64,000 nt of DNA from Streptomyces chumphonensis (GCF_014779715.1 NZ_JACXYU010000007.1:186001-250000); one strand, 5' to 3'; positions 32,944-42,632 are shown, numbered from the stretch's first letter. The notes: generated by a model from the letters alone, not told the origin. Numbers and translations: made by a program.

Positions 32944-35781
32944 ATGGGACTGGCAGCGGAGCTTCGCAGGGCCGTGCAGGGCGAGGTCGAGTTCGACGCC
33001 GCGAGCAGGGCGCTCATGACGATGGACGCCTCCAACTACCGCCGGGTGCCGGTCGGCGTCGTCGCGCCGAGGGACGCCGCCGACGTGGCCGCCGCGCTCG
33101 CGGTGTGCCGGGAGCACGGGGTGCCCGTGGTGGCCCGGGGCGCGGGGACGAGCATCGCCGGGCAGGCCACCGGCACCGGCGTCGTCCTGGACTTCACCCG
33201 GCACATGAACGCCGTGCTGGAGGTGGACGCCGAGACGCGCACCGCCGTCGTCCAGCCCGGCGTGATCTGCGACGTGCTGCGGGACCGGGCGGCGCCGTAC
33301 GGGCTGACGTTCGGCCCCGACCCCTCGACCCACAGCCGCTGCACGCTCGGCGGGATGATCGGCAACAACTCCTGCGGCTCCCACTCGGTGGCCTGGGGCA
33401 CGACGGCCGACAACGTGCGCGCGCTGGAGGTGCTGACGTACCGGGGCGACCGCGCGCGGTTGACGCCCGGCGGCGACGGGGTGCCGGAGCCGTTGCGCGG
33501 CGAGGTGCGGGCGCTGGTGCGGGGGGAGTCGGCGCGGTTGCGGACCGGCTTCCCGGACCTGCCGCGCCGCATCTCCGGCTACGCGCTCGACGCCCTCCTG
33601 CCCGAGCGGGGCGAGGACTGGGCGCGGGCCTTCACCGGCAGCGAGGGCACCCTCGGCGTCCTGACCGAGGCCACGGTGGCGCTCGTGCCCACCCCCGGCG
33701 CCCGCGTGCTGGCGGTCCTCGGCTACCCGGACGAGAGCGCCGCCGCCGAGGCCGCCGCCGGGCTGCTGCCGCACCGGCCGCTCACCGTCGAGGGCATGGC
33801 GGGCGACCTCGTCGGCGACGCCGCCCGCGCCGCGCTGCCGCGTGGCGGCGCCTGGCTGTTCACCGAGGTGGGCGGCGACACCCCGGCCGAGGCGGAGGCC
33901 GAGGCGGCGCGGCTGTGCCGGGCGGCGGCGTCCGGCACCACGGCCCACGCGCTCGTCGTGGCGCCCGCCGCGCAGCGGGCGCTGTGGCGCGTCCGGGAGG
34001 ACGCCTCCGGCACGGCGACGCGGCTGCCGGACGGCGGTGAGGCGTGGCCCGGCTGGGAGGACTGCGCCGTGCCGCCCGCCCGGCTCGGCGCGTACCTGAA
34101 GGACTTCCGCGCCCTGCTGCGCGACCACGGCCTGCGCGGCCTGCCCTACGGCCACTTCGGCGACGGCTGCATCCACGTCCGCATCGACTTCGACCTGGTG
34201 ACGCCCCCGGGCGTCGCCCGCTTCCGCGCCTTCTCCACCGACCTGGCCGAACTCGTCGTCCGGCACGGCGGTTCGCTCTCCGGCGAGCACGGCGACGGCC
34301 TGGCCCGCGCCGAGCTGCTGCCGAGGATGTACGGGCGGGAGACGGTCGCCCTCTTCGAGCGGTTCAAGGACGCCTGGGACGGCGACGGCGGCCTCAACCC
34401 CGGTGTGCTCGCCCGCCCGCAGCGCCTGGACGAGAACCTGCGCTTCGCCGTCCTGCCCCGCGAGCCCGTGCCGACCGCCTTCGCCTACCCGCACGACGGC
34501 GGCGACTTCTCCGCCGCGGTCCGCCGCTGTGTCGGCGTCGCGAAGTGCCGGGACGCGTCGGTGTCCGGGACGGCCGTCATGTGCCCCTCCTTCCGGGTGA
34601 CGGGCGAGGAGCGGCACTCGACGCGGGGCCGGGCGCGGCTGCTGCACGAGATGCTGGCCGGGGGCGTCGTCCGGGACGGCTGGCGCTCCGCCGAGGTGCA
34701 CGAGGCGCTGGACCTGTGCCTGTCCTGCAAGGGCTGCCGCAGCGACTGCCCCGTCGGCGTCGACATGGCGACCTACAAGGCGGAGTTCCTGCACCGGCAC
34801 TACGCCGGGCGGCTCCGGCCCATGGCCCACTACGCCATGGGTCGCCTGCCGCTGTGGCTGCGGCTGGCAGCGGCCACCCGCGCGGCGCCGCTGCTGAACG
34901 CGGCGGCGCGGACGCCGCTGGCCGCGCCGGCCAAGCGGGCCGCCGGGATCGCCCCGGAGCGGGACATTCCGCCGCTCGCCCCGGTGCCGTTCACCCGCTG
35001 GTGGCGGGCACGCGACCGCAGCGCCCAGCCGTCCGGCCCGACGACCGTCCTGTGGCCCGACACCTTCACCAACTACCTGTCCCCGGAGGCCGGTTCGGCC
35101 GCCGTGGCGGTGCTGCACGACGCGGGGCTGCGGCTCGCCGTGCCGCCGTCCCCCGTCTGCTGCGGGCTGACGTACGTCTCCACCGGCCAGCTCGACCAGG
35201 CGCGCGCGGTGCTCCGCCGCACGCTGGACGCCGTGGGGCCCGCGATCGACGCGGGGCTGCCCGTCACCGTGCTGGAGCCGCCGTGCGCCGCCGCCCTGCG
35301 CACCGACCTGCCCGAACTGCTCCCGGACGACCCGCGCGCCGCGGCCCTCGCGGGGCTCGTCCGGACCTTCGCCGAGACGCTGGAGGAGCAGGCGCCGCAC
35401 TGGCGACCGCCGCACGTCGGCCGGCCCGTCACCGGGCAGACCCACTGCCACCAGCACGCCGTGCTCGGGGACGCCGCCGACCGCAGGCTGCGGGAGCGGG
35501 CGGGGCTCACCGGGGAGCTGGCGGGTGGCTGCTGCGGCCTGGCGGGGAACTTCGGCTTCGAGGCGGGCCACTACGACGTCTCGGTGGCCTGCGCGGAGGA
35601 CCAGCTGCTCCCGGCCGTGCGCCGGGCCCCCGCCGACGCGGAGGTCCTCGCCGACGGGTACAGCTGCCGCACCCAGCTCGACCAGCTCTCCGACACCCGC
35701 AGCCGCCACCTCGCCGAGGTCCTCGCCGAGCACCTGCCCGGCGGCGGCTTTGGGGAGGCGGGCGGCGAGGAGCGCCGGTGA
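32944..35781 (+). CDS. Fused FAD-linked oxidase and Fe-S protein (D-lactate/glycolate dehydrogenase type)
   Basis: A 945-aa GlcD-GlcF-like fusion. Residues about 35-170 are the FAD-binding PCMH domain (VVARGAGTSIAG, TLGGMIGNNSCGSHS); about 270-500 are FAD-oxidase C with HGGSLSGEHGDG, the flavin/substrate motif. Then come two cysteine clusters, one with CVGVAKCRD and CPSF and one classical CLSCKGCRSDCP, that would hold 4Fe-4S clusters. Two CCG blocks (VCCGLTY and CCGLAGNFG) complete the heterodisulfide-reductase-like part. It probably oxidises D-lactate or another 2-hydroxy acid at the membrane and passes electrons to quinone. ATG 32944 is 6 nt after CAGGGT (32932-32937). Stands alone. Confidence 0.9.
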   Translation: MGLAAELRRAVQGEVEFDAASRALMTMDASNYRRVPVGVVAPRDAADVAAALAVCREHGVPVVARGAGTSIAGQATGTGVVLDFTRHMNAVLEVDAETRTAVVQPGVICDVLRDRAAPYGLTFGPDPSTHSRCTLGGMIGNNSCGSHSVAWGTTADNVRALEVLTYRGDRARLTPGGDGVPEPLRGEVRALVRGESARLRTGFPDLPRRISGYALDALLPERGEDWARAFTGSEGTLGVLTEATVALVPTPGARVLAVLGYPDESAAAEAAAGLLPHRPLTVEGMAGDLVGDAARAALPRGGAWLFTEVGGDTPAEAEAEAARLCRAAASGTTAHALVVAPAAQRALWRVREDASGTATRLPDGGEAWPGWEDCAVPPARLGAYLKDFRALLRDHGLRGLPYGHFGDGCIHVRIDFDLVTPPGVARFRAFSTDLAELVVRHGGSLSGEHGDGLARAELLPRMYGRETVALFERFKDAWDGDGGLNPGVLARPQRLDENLRFAVLPREPVPTAFAYPHDGGDFSAAVRRCVGVAKCRDASVSGTAVMCPSFRVTGEERHSTRGRARLLHEMLAGGVVRDGWRSAEVHEALDLCLSCKGCRSDCPVGVDMATYKAEFLHRHYAGRLRPMAHYAMGRLPLWLRLAAATRAAPLLNAAARTPLAAPAKRAAGIAPERDIPPLAPVPFTRWWRARDRSAQPSGPTTVLWPDTFTNYLSPEAGSAAVAVLHDAGLRLAVPPSPVCCGLTYVSTGQLDQARAVLRRTLDAVGPAIDAGLPVTVLEPPCAAALRTDLPELLPDDPRAAALAGLVRTFAETLEEQAPHWRPPHVGRPVTGQTHCHQHAVLGDAADRRLRERAGLTGELAGGCCGLAGNFGFEAGHYDVSVACAEDQLLPAVRRAPADAEVLADGYSCRTQLDQLSDTRSRHLAEVLAEHLPGGGFGEAGGEERR

Positions 35782-35797
35782 CGCTCGGGGGCGCCGG

Positions 35798-36694
35798 TCA
35801 CGGCACGAGGACGATCCGGCCGCGCAGACCGCCCTTGGCGTGGCGGGCGTGGGCGTCGGCGGCGTCGGCGAGCGGGTAGGTGTGCGCGACGCGCGGGGTC
35901 AGGGCACCCAGGTCCACGAGCGTCGCCAGCGTGGCCAGCCGGGCGCCGTCGGCCCGGACCCCGACGGTCGCCGTGCGCACACCGCGCTCCGCCGGGGGCT
36001 GGGCGGGAGGACGGACCCCGGTGTAGGCGCCGCCGTCGCGGACGAGGGCGAGGGCCGGGGCCCCCAGCACGGCGGCGTCGAGCACGCCGTCGAAACCGTG
36101 CGGCAGGGACGTCGCGGTGCGCGGCACGAAGCGGTGGGCGCCGAGTGAGCGGACCAGCTCCTCGTCGCCGGTCCCGGCGAGTGCGGTGACGTTCAGGCCG
36201 TGGCGCACGGCGAGTTGGATCGCGTAGCCGCCGAGGGCGCCGGCCGCGCCGGTGACGAGCAGGTTCTGCCCGGCGCGGAGCGCGAGCAGGTCGAGGGCCT
36301 GCGCGGCGGTGAGTCCGTTGAGCGGCAGCGTCGCGGCGTGGACGGCGTCGGTGGAGGCCGGAGCGGGGGCGAGGGCGGAGGCGTCGAGGACGACGTGGTC
36401 GGCATGGCTGCCGAGCGCCTTGTGCGGGCCGTGGGCCAGGCCCACCACCTCCTCGCCGACGGTGAACCCCGCGCCGTCGCCGACCGCGTCGACGGTTCCG
36501 GCGACGTCCCAGCCCAGGCCGAGCCGTCGGCCGTCGCCGCCGAACAACCCCGAGCGCACGGCCGCGTCGACGGGGTTGAGGGCGGCGGCGGCGACCTTGA
36601 CCCGCACCTGACCGGGCCCGGGGGCGGGGACGGGGACGTCGGCGATCTCGACCTGCTCGGGGCCGCCGAAGGACGAGACGAGTGCTGCACGCAT
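35798..36694 (-). CDS. NADP-dependent zinc-free alcohol dehydrogenase/quinone oxidoreductase
   Basis: A 298-aa medium-chain oxidoreductase. The N-terminal GroES-like part starts MRAALVSSFGGPEQVEI; the Rossmann motif is VTGAAGALGGYA. No Cys/His zinc ligands are seen, as in quinone oxidoreductases (QOR/YhdH type). It would reduce quinones or enones with NADPH in the cytosol. GGAAGG lies 9 nt before ATG 36694. The HxlR regulator encoded divergently probably controls it in response to reactive electrophiles or oxidants, by analogy with other HxlR/QOR pairs. Confidence 0.92.
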   Translation of the reverse strand: MRAALVSSFGGPEQVEIADVPVPAPGPGQVRVKVAAAALNPVDAAVRSGLFGGDGRRLGLGWDVAGTVDAVGDGAGFTVGEEVVGLAHGPHKALGSHADHVVLDASALAPAPASTDAVHAATLPLNGLTAAQALDLLALRAGQNLLVTGAAGALGGYAIQLAVRHGLNVTALAGTGDEELVRSLGAHRFVPRTATSLPHGFDGVLDAAVLGAPALALVRDGGAYTGVRPPAQPPAERGVRTATVGVRADGARLATLATLVDLGALTPRVAHTYPLADAADAHARHAKGGLRGRIVLVP

Positions 36695-36776
36695 GGCGAA
36701 AAGCCTTCCTGACGAGGGGAGATGGGCCGGAGTGGGACCTCCGTGCCCTGGTGCGCCCTACGTTAGGGGCGCTACT

Positions 36777-36803
36777 CTCCTTCGGTAAGTACGTACCTCG
36801 GAG
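36777..36803. promoter_or_regulatory. Candidate HxlR operator
   Basis: CTCC-TTC-GGTA-AGTACG-TACC-TC-GGAG: nested inverted repeats around the 8-bp palindrome GTACGTAC (36789-36796), in the shared 134-nt promoter region of the HxlR and oxidoreductase genes. Confidence 0.5.
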
Positions 36804-36828
36804 TGCGTAGGGGACGTGGAGGTGTGCC

Positions 36829-37230
36829 ATGGCGACCAGGACGGCGGCCCAGCGCCGCGCGGAGGAGCGCGTCGCGTACGACGCGTTCATGCGGGAGTGC
36901 CCGACGAACCAGCTGCTCGCCCGGATCAGCGACAAGTGGGTCAGCCTCGTGGTCAGCGCGCTCGGCGCGGGCGGCCCGATGCGATACAGCGACCTCGGGC
37001 GGAAGATCCCCGGTGTCAGTCAGAAGATGCTCACCCAGACCCTCCGGACGCTGGAGCGCGACGGGTTGGTGACGCGGACGGTGACGCCGTCCGTGCCGGT
37101 ACGCGTCGACTACGCGCTCACCGGCCTCGGACACAACCTGTGCTGTCTGCTCTCCGCCGTGAAGGACTGGGCGGAGACGCACTTCGACGAGGTCGACGCC
37201 GCGCGCAGGCGCTACGACGCCGCGCCGTGA
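36829..37230 (+). CDS. HxlR-family transcriptional regulator
   Basis: A 133-aa winged-helix protein. The HxlR pattern is complete: a Cys near the N-terminus (RECPTNQLLARISDKW), then LVVSAL, MRYSDLGRKIPGVSQKMLTQTLRTLERDGLV and a wing at TPSVPVRVDYALT. Cys24 aligns with the redox- or electrophile-sensing cysteine of HypR/YodB-type members. Two further cysteines (LCCLL) lie in the C-terminal helix. GGAGG sits six bases before ATG 36829. Divergent from a quinone oxidoreductase, its likely target. Confidence 0.92.
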   Translation: MATRTAAQRRAEERVAYDAFMRECPTNQLLARISDKWVSLVVSALGAGGPMRYSDLGRKIPGVSQKMLTQTLRTLERDGLVTRTVTPSVPVRVDYALTGLGHNLCCLLSAVKDWAETHFDEVDAARRRYDAAP

Positions 37231-37290
37231 GCGGGCCGGGCCGCGCGACCCCGTGGCCCCCGGCCCGCCGGGCGCGGTCATGAAATCCAG

Positions 37291-37328
37291 CAAGCACGCT
37301 TGATTGTTTCTTCCCGGGGTGCCACGCT
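37291..37328 (+). promoter_or_regulatory. Promoter and TetR-type operator of the atuA operon
   Basis: CAAGC-AC-GCTTG (37291-37302) is a perfect palindrome overlapping TTGATT (37300-37305), which is spaced 17 nt from CACGCT (37323-37328). A dimer bound there would block the -35. The motif resembles the CAAG-N4-CTTG core of known TetR operators of sterol/acyl-CoA catabolism (KstR2-type). The operon's own TetR gene is at its far end. Confidence 0.55.
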
Positions 37329-37358
37329 GAGCGGGCGTCCAGCCGGGAGGGGGTTCGC

Positions 37359-39044
37359 GTGCTGCGGATCGGGAATGCGTCCGGGTTCTACGGTGACCGG
37401 TTCACCGCCGTCGAGGAGATGCTGAGCGGCGGCCCGCTCGACGTCCTGACCGGCGACTACCTCGCCGAGCTGACGATGCTCATCCTCGGCCGGGACCGGC
37501 TGAAGGACCCCGGGCGCGGCTACGCCCGCACGTTCCTGCGGCAGCTGGAGACGAGCCTCGGGCTCGCCCGCGACCGCGGCGTCAGGCTCGTCGTCAACGC
37601 GGGCGGGCTCCACCCCGCCGCCCTGGCCGACGCCGTGCGGGAGCTGGCCGAACGCCTCGGGGTGCCCACCCGGGTCGCCCACGTCGAGGGCGACGACCTC
37701 ATGGCGCTCCCGGGCGGCTGGGGGAAGGGCGTCCTCACCGCCAACGCCTACCTGGGCGGCGGCGGCATCACCGCCTGCCTGCGCGGCGGCGCGGACGTCG
37801 TCGTCACGGGGCGCGTCACGGATGCCGCGCTCGTCAGCGGGGCGGCGGCCTGGTACCACGGCTGGTCCGACGGCGACCTCGACGCGCTGGCCGGGGCCGT
37901 CGTCGCCGGGCACGTGCTGGAGTGCGGCACGCAGGCGACCGGCGGCAACTACGCCTTCTGGCAGGAGCTGCCGCAGGGCCCGCCCTACGGCTTCCCGCTC
38001 GCCGAGGTGGCCGCCGACGGCAGCAGCGTCATCACCAAGCACCCCGGCACCGGGGGCGGCGTCACGGTCGGCACCGTCACCGCGCAGCTCCTCTACGAGA
38101 CGGACGGCGCCCGCTACCTCGGCCCCGACGTCACCGCCCGGCTCGACACCGTCCGGCTCGCCCAGGACGGGGCCGACCGCGTCCGCGTCGACGGGGTGCG
38201 CGGCGAGGCGCCGCCGTCCACGGTGAAGGTCGGCCTCACCCGGCTCGGCGGCCACCGCAACGAGGTCGTCTTCGTGCTGACCGGGCTCGACGTCGAGGCC
38301 AAGGCGGCACTCGTCCGGGAGCAGATGGAGGCCGCACTCGGCACAGCCCGGCCGGAGCAGGTCCGTTGGGAGCTGGCGCGCACGGACCGGCCGGACGCCG
38401 CCGTCCAGGAGGAGGCCGGTGCGCTGCTGCGGCTGGTCGTCCGGGACCGGGACGCCGAGGCCGTCGGACGGGCCGTCAGCGGGGCCGCCGTCGAGCTGGC
38501 CCTCGCCAGCGTCCCCGGCTTCCACCTCACGGCGCCGCCCGGCAGGGGCGCGCCCTACGGCGTCTTCGAGGCCGCCCACCTCCCGGCAGCCGACGTCCCG
38601 CACACCGCCGTGCTCCCGGACGGCCGCCGCGTCCCCGTCCCGCCGCCCGGCGCCACCCGCGCCCCCGCCCCCGTCCCCGAGCCGCCACTGCCGCCGCCGC
38701 CGGCTCCCGGGCCGTCGCGCCGCGCGCCGCTGGGCGCCGTGGCGGGGGCCCGCAGCGGCGACAAGGGCGGCAGTGCGAACGTCGGCGTCTGGGTCCGCAC
38801 CGACGACGCCTGGCGGTGGCTCGTCCACACGCTGACCGTCGACCGCTTCCGCGCCCTGCTGCCCGAGACGTCCGAACTCCCGGTCGTCCGGCACGTCCTG
38901 CCGAACCTGCGCGCGCTGAACTTCGTCGTCGAGGGCCTGCTGGGCGAGGGCGTGGCCGCGCAGGCCCGTTTCGACCCGCAGGCCAAGGCGGTGGGGGAGT
39001 GGCTGCGCTCCCGCCACCTGGAGATACCCGAGGTGCTGCTGTGA
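37359..39044 (+). CDS. AtuA-like acyclic terpene utilization protein (DUF1446)
   Basis: A 561-aa protein. Residues 1-450 match the AtuA/DUF1446 family: IGNASGFYGDRFTAVEEML, LVVNAGGLHP, and VVVTGRVTDAALVSGAAAWYHGW. After a Pro-rich linker, the last 100 residues (ARSGDKGGSANVGVWV onward) form the AtuA-type ferredoxin-fold domain. In Pseudomonas the family is linked to citronellol/geraniol breakdown, though its reaction is not established. The start is GTG 37359 with GGGAGGGGG five bases upstream. It is the first gene of a coupled acyl-CoA catabolic operon and overlaps the carboxylase gene by 4 nt. Confidence 0.9.
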   Translation: MLRIGNASGFYGDRFTAVEEMLSGGPLDVLTGDYLAELTMLILGRDRLKDPGRGYARTFLRQLETSLGLARDRGVRLVVNAGGLHPAALADAVRELAERLGVPTRVAHVEGDDLMALPGGWGKGVLTANAYLGGGGITACLRGGADVVVTGRVTDAALVSGAAAWYHGWSDGDLDALAGAVVAGHVLECGTQATGGNYAFWQELPQGPPYGFPLAEVAADGSSVITKHPGTGGGVTVGTVTAQLLYETDGARYLGPDVTARLDTVRLAQDGADRVRVDGVRGEAPPSTVKVGLTRLGGHRNEVVFVLTGLDVEAKAALVREQMEAALGTARPEQVRWELARTDRPDAAVQEEAGALLRLVVRDRDAEAVGRAVSGAAVELALASVPGFHLTAPPGRGAPYGVFEAAHLPAADVPHTAVLPDGRRVPVPPPGATRAPAPVPEPPLPPPPAPGPSRRAPLGAVAGARSGDKGGSANVGVWVRTDDAWRWLVHTLTVDRFRALLPETSELPVVRHVLPNLRALNFVVEGLLGEGVAAQARFDPQAKAVGEWLRSRHLEIPEVLL

Positions 39045-40639
39045 CCGTCCTGCCCACCCTGCTCGACCCGGCAGCCCCCGAGCACGCCGCGAACCGTGCG
39101 GCGATGCTGGAGAAGCTCGACGCCCTGCACGCCGAGCACGCCAAGGCCGTCGCGGGCGGCGGCGCGAAGTACGTCGCCCGGCACCGCGCACGCGGCAAGC
39201 TCCTGGCCCGCGAGCGCATCGAGTTGCTGATCGACCCCGACACGCCGTTCCTGGAGCTGTCGCCGCTGGCCGGGTGGGGCAGCGACCACACGGTCGGAGC
39301 CTCGCTCGTCACCGGGATCGGCGTCGTCGAGGGCGTGGAGTGCGTGATCACGGCCAACGACCCGACCGTGCGCGGCGGCGCCAGCAACCCGTGGACGCTG
39401 AAGAAGGCGCTGCGCGCCAACGAGATCGCCCACACCAACCGGCTGCCCTGCGTGAGCCTGGTGGAGTCCGGCGGCGCCGACCTGCCCAGCCAGAAGGAGA
39501 TCTTCATCCCCGGCGGCGCCCTGTTCCGGGACCTCACCCGGCTGTCGGCCGCCGGAATCCCCACGGTCGCCGTCGTCTTCGGCAACTCCACGGCGGGCGG
39601 CGCGTACATCCCCGGCATGTCCGACCACGTGATCATGGTCAAGGAGCGGGCCAAGGTCTTCCTCGGCGGCCCGCCGCTGGTCAAGATGGCCACCGGCGAG
39701 ATCGCGGACGACGAGGAGCTGGGCGGCGCCGACATGCACGCCCGCACCTCCGGGCTCGCCGACCACTACGCGCAGGACGAGCCGGACGCGCTGCGGCAGG
39801 CCCGCCGCGTCGTCGCCCGCCTCAACCACCGCAAGGCGCACCCCGACCCGCCCCTCGCCGAGCCGCCGAAGTACGACGCCGAGGAACTGCTCGGGCTCGT
39901 CCCCACCGACCTCAAGGCCCCCTTCGACCCGCACGAGGTCATCGCCCGCCTCGTCGACGGCTCCGACTTCGACGCCTTCAAGCCCCGCTACGGCCCCTCC
40001 CTCACCACCGGCTGGGCCCGGCTGCACGGCTACCCCGTCGGCATCCTGGCCAACGCGCAGGGCGTTCTGTTCAGCGAGGAGTCGCAGAAGGCCACGCAGT
40101 TCATCCAGCTCGCCAACCAACGCGACATCCCGCTGGTCTTCCTGCACAACACCACCGGCTACATGGTCGGCAGCCGGTACGAGCAGGGCGGCATCATCAA
40201 GCACGGCGCCATGATGATCAACGCGGTGTCCAACTCCACGGTGCCGCACCTGTCCGTCCTCCTCGGCGCGAGCTACGGCGCCGGGCACTACGGCATGTGC
40301 GGACGCGCCTACGACCCGCGCTTCCTGTTCGCCTGGCCCAGCGCCAAGTCCGCCGTCATGGGCCCGCAGCAGCTCGCCGGGGTGCTGTCGATCGTCATGC
40401 GCGAGTCGGCGGCGGCCAGGGGCACGCCCTACGACGAGGAGGGCGACGCGGCGCTGCGCGCCATGGTGGAGGAGCAGATCGAGGCCGAGTCGCTGCCGAT
40501 GTTCCTGTCCGGGCGGCTCTACGACGACGGCGTCATCGACCCCCGCGACACCCGCACCGTCCTCGGGCTGTGCCTGTCCGCCGTCCACACCGCGCCCGTG
40601 ACCGGCGTGCGCGGCGGCTTCGGCGTCTTCCGGATGTGA
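39041..40639 (+). CDS. Acyl-CoA carboxylase carboxyltransferase (beta) subunit
   Basis: A 532-aa carboxyltransferase of the methylcrotonyl/geranyl-CoA type: GGGAKYVARHRARGKLLARERI, the N-domain VFGNSTAGGAYIPGMSDH and AKVFLGGPPLVKMATGE, and the C-domain QKATQFIQLANQRDIPLVFLHNTTGYMVG. It transfers CO2 from biotin to the acyl-CoA. The KVFLGGPPLVKMATGE block is closer to 3-methylcrotonyl-CoA or geranyl-CoA carboxylase than to propionyl-CoA carboxylase. GTG 39041 overlaps the atuA-like stop (GTGA). Its partner alpha subunit follows after 10 nt. Confidence 0.93.
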   Translation: MTVLPTLLDPAAPEHAANRAAMLEKLDALHAEHAKAVAGGGAKYVARHRARGKLLARERIELLIDPDTPFLELSPLAGWGSDHTVGASLVTGIGVVEGVECVITANDPTVRGGASNPWTLKKALRANEIAHTNRLPCVSLVESGGADLPSQKEIFIPGGALFRDLTRLSAAGIPTVAVVFGNSTAGGAYIPGMSDHVIMVKERAKVFLGGPPLVKMATGEIADDEELGGADMHARTSGLADHYAQDEPDALRQARRVVARLNHRKAHPDPPLAEPPKYDAEELLGLVPTDLKAPFDPHEVIARLVDGSDFDAFKPRYGPSLTTGWARLHGYPVGILANAQGVLFSEESQKATQFIQLANQRDIPLVFLHNTTGYMVGSRYEQGGIIKHGAMMINAVSNSTVPHLSVLLGASYGAGHYGMCGRAYDPRFLFAWPSAKSAVMGPQQLAGVLSIVMRESAAARGTPYDEEGDAALRAMVEEQIEAESLPMFLSGRLYDDGVIDPRDTRTVLGLCLSAVHTAPVTGVRGGFGVFRM

Positions 40640-40649
40640 GGGACGGACC

Positions 40650-42632
40650 ATGGAACGACCGATCACGTCACTGCTGGTCGCCAACCGCGGCGAGATCGCC
40701 CGCCGCGTCTTCCGCACCTGCCGCGACCTGGGCCTCGCCACCGTCGCCGTGCACTCCGACGCCGACTCCGGCGCGGCCCACACCGCCGAGGCCGACGCCG
40801 CCGTCCGGCTGCCCGGCGACGCACCCGCCGACACCTACCTGCGCGGCGACCTCGTCCTCAAGGCCGCCCTCGCGGCGGGCGCCGACGCCGTCCACCCCGG
40901 GTACGGATTCCTCTCCGAGAACGCCGACTTCGCCCGCGCCGTCACCGACGCCGGACTGGTGTGGATCGGCCCGCCCCCGCAGGCCGTCGAGGCGATGGCG
41001 TCCAAGACCCGCGCCAAGGAGCTGATGCGCGCCGCCGGGGTGCCCCTGCTGGAGCCCCTCGACCCGCACGCCGTCACCGACGCCGACCTGCCCGTCCTCG
41101 TCAAGGCGGCGGCGGGCGGCGGCGGCCGGGGCATGCGCGTCGTCCGCGAACGTGCCGCGCTGGCCGACGAGATCACCGCCGCCCGCGCCGAGGCCGCCGC
41201 CGCCTTCGGCGACGGGGAGGTCTTCGTCGAGCCCTACGTCGAACGCGGCCGGCACGTCGAGGTGCAGGTCCTCGCCGACGCGCACGGCACCGTCTGGGCG
41301 CTCGGCACCCGCGACTGCTCCCTGCAACGCCGCCACCAGAAGGTCATCGAGGAGGCCCCGGCCCCCGGCCTCACCGACGCGCTCCGCGCCGAACTGCACG
41401 CGGCGGCCACCGACGCCGCCCGCGCGGTCGGCTACGTCGGTGCCGGGACCGTCGAGTTCCTGCTGTCCGCCGACGGGCGGCCGTACTTCCTGGAGATGAA
41501 CACCCGCCTCCAGGTCGAGCACCCCGTCACCGAGGCCGTCCACGGCGTCGACCTCGTCGCCCTCCAGATCCGCGTCGCCGAGGGGCGGCCCCTGGAGGCG
41601 CAGCCCCCGCCGCCGCGCGGCCACGCCGTCGAGGCCCGCCTCTACGCCGAGGACCCCGCCCGCGACTGGCGGCCGCAGACCGGAACCCTGCACCGGCTCG
41701 CCGTCCCCGGCGACGTCCGGCTCGACAGCGGCGTGCGCGACGGCGACACCGTCACCCCGCACTACGACCCGATGCTCGCCAAGGTCGTCGCCCGGGCGCC
41801 CACCCGCGCCGAGGCCGTCCGCGTCCTCGCCCGCGCCCTCGAACGCGCCCACGTCCACGGCCCGGTCACCAACCGCGACCTGCTCGTGCGCTCCCTGCGG
41901 CACCCCGACTTCGCCGCCGCCCGCCTCGACACCGGCTTCTACGACCGGCACCTGCCCGCACTCACCGCCCCCGACGCAGCCGGCCAGGGCCTCGCCGCCC
42001 TCGCCGCCGCCCTGGCCGACAGCGCCGGACGCTCCCGCTTCGGCGGCTGGCGCAACGTCCCCTCCCAGCCGCAGCGCAAGACCTACCGGGCCGAACCCGA
42101 CGGCACCGAGCACGAGGTCCGCTACCTGCGCACCCGCGACGGGCTGGCCGCCGAGGACCACCCCGGCGTCCGGCTGCTGCACGCCGCCGCGGACCGCGTC
42201 GTGCTGGAGGTCGACGGCGTCCGCCGCACCTTCGACGTCGCCACCTACCCCGGCGGCTCCCCCGGCGCGGGAGCGGGCCCGGCCGTCCACGTCGACTCGC
42301 CGCTCGGCGCCCACGCGTTCACCGCCCTGCCCCGCTTCCCCGACCCCACGGCCCGCACCGAACCCGGCTCGCTCCTCGCCCCCATGCCCGGCACCGTCGT
42401 CCGCGTCGCCGACGGGCTCGCCGTCGGCGACGCCGTCACGGAAGGGCAGCCGCTGCTGTGGCTGGAGGCCATGAAGATGGAGCACCGCGTCACCGCCCCG
42501 GCCGCCGGGACGCTCACCGCACTGCACGCCGAACCCGGCCGCCAGGTCGACGTCGGCACCCTGCTCGCCGTCGTCACGGAACCCTCCGGCGACGCCCCCG
42601 CGCACCCGCCCGCGAAGGAGACGCAGCCATGA
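40650..42632 (+). CDS. Acyl-CoA carboxylase alpha subunit (biotin carboxylase + BCCP)
   Basis: A 660-aa biotin-dependent carboxylase subunit. Biotin carboxylase at about 1-450: LLVANRGEIARRVF, the ATP loop KAAAGGGGRGMR, CSLQRRHQKVIEEAPAP, and FLEMNTRLQVEHPVTE. A connecting (BT-like) region follows, then the carrier domain with EAMKMEH; Lys609 should carry biotin. Complete for the family. GAGGGA lies six bases before ATG 40650. It works with the beta subunit encoded upstream and overlaps the acyl-CoA dehydrogenase gene by 4 nt. Confidence 0.95.
   Translation: MERPITSLLVANRGEIARRVFRTCRDLGLATVAVHSDADSGAAHTAEADAAVRLPGDAPADTYLRGDLVLKAALAAGADAVHPGYGFLSENADFARAVTDAGLVWIGPPPQAVEAMASKTRAKELMRAAGVPLLEPLDPHAVTDADLPVLVKAAAGGGGRGMRVVRERAALADEITAARAEAAAAFGDGEVFVEPYVERGRHVEVQVLADAHGTVWALGTRDCSLQRRHQKVIEEAPAPGLTDALRAELHAAATDAARAVGYVGAGTVEFLLSADGRPYFLEMNTRLQVEHPVTEAVHGVDLVALQIRVAEGRPLEAQPPPPRGHAVEARLYAEDPARDWRPQTGTLHRLAVPGDVRLDSGVRDGDTVTPHYDPMLAKVVARAPTRAEAVRVLARALERAHVHGPVTNRDLLVRSLRHPDFAAARLDTGFYDRHLPALTAPDAAGQGLAALAAALADSAGRSRFGGWRNVPSQPQRKTYRAEPDGTEHEVRYLRTRDGLAAEDHPGVRLLHAAADRVVLEVDGVRRTFDVATYPGGSPGAGAGPAVHVDSPLGAHAFTALPRFPDPTARTEPGSLLAPMPGTVVRVADGLAVGDAVTEGQPLLWLEAMKMEHRVTAPAAGTLTALHAEPGRQVDVGTLLAVVTEPSGDAPAHPPAKETQP

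Noticed and set aside
32761-35733. 990-codon minus-strand open frame opposite the FAD/Fe-S dehydrogenase gene
   Set aside because: No domain; the plus strand holds complete FAD and Fe-S motifs.
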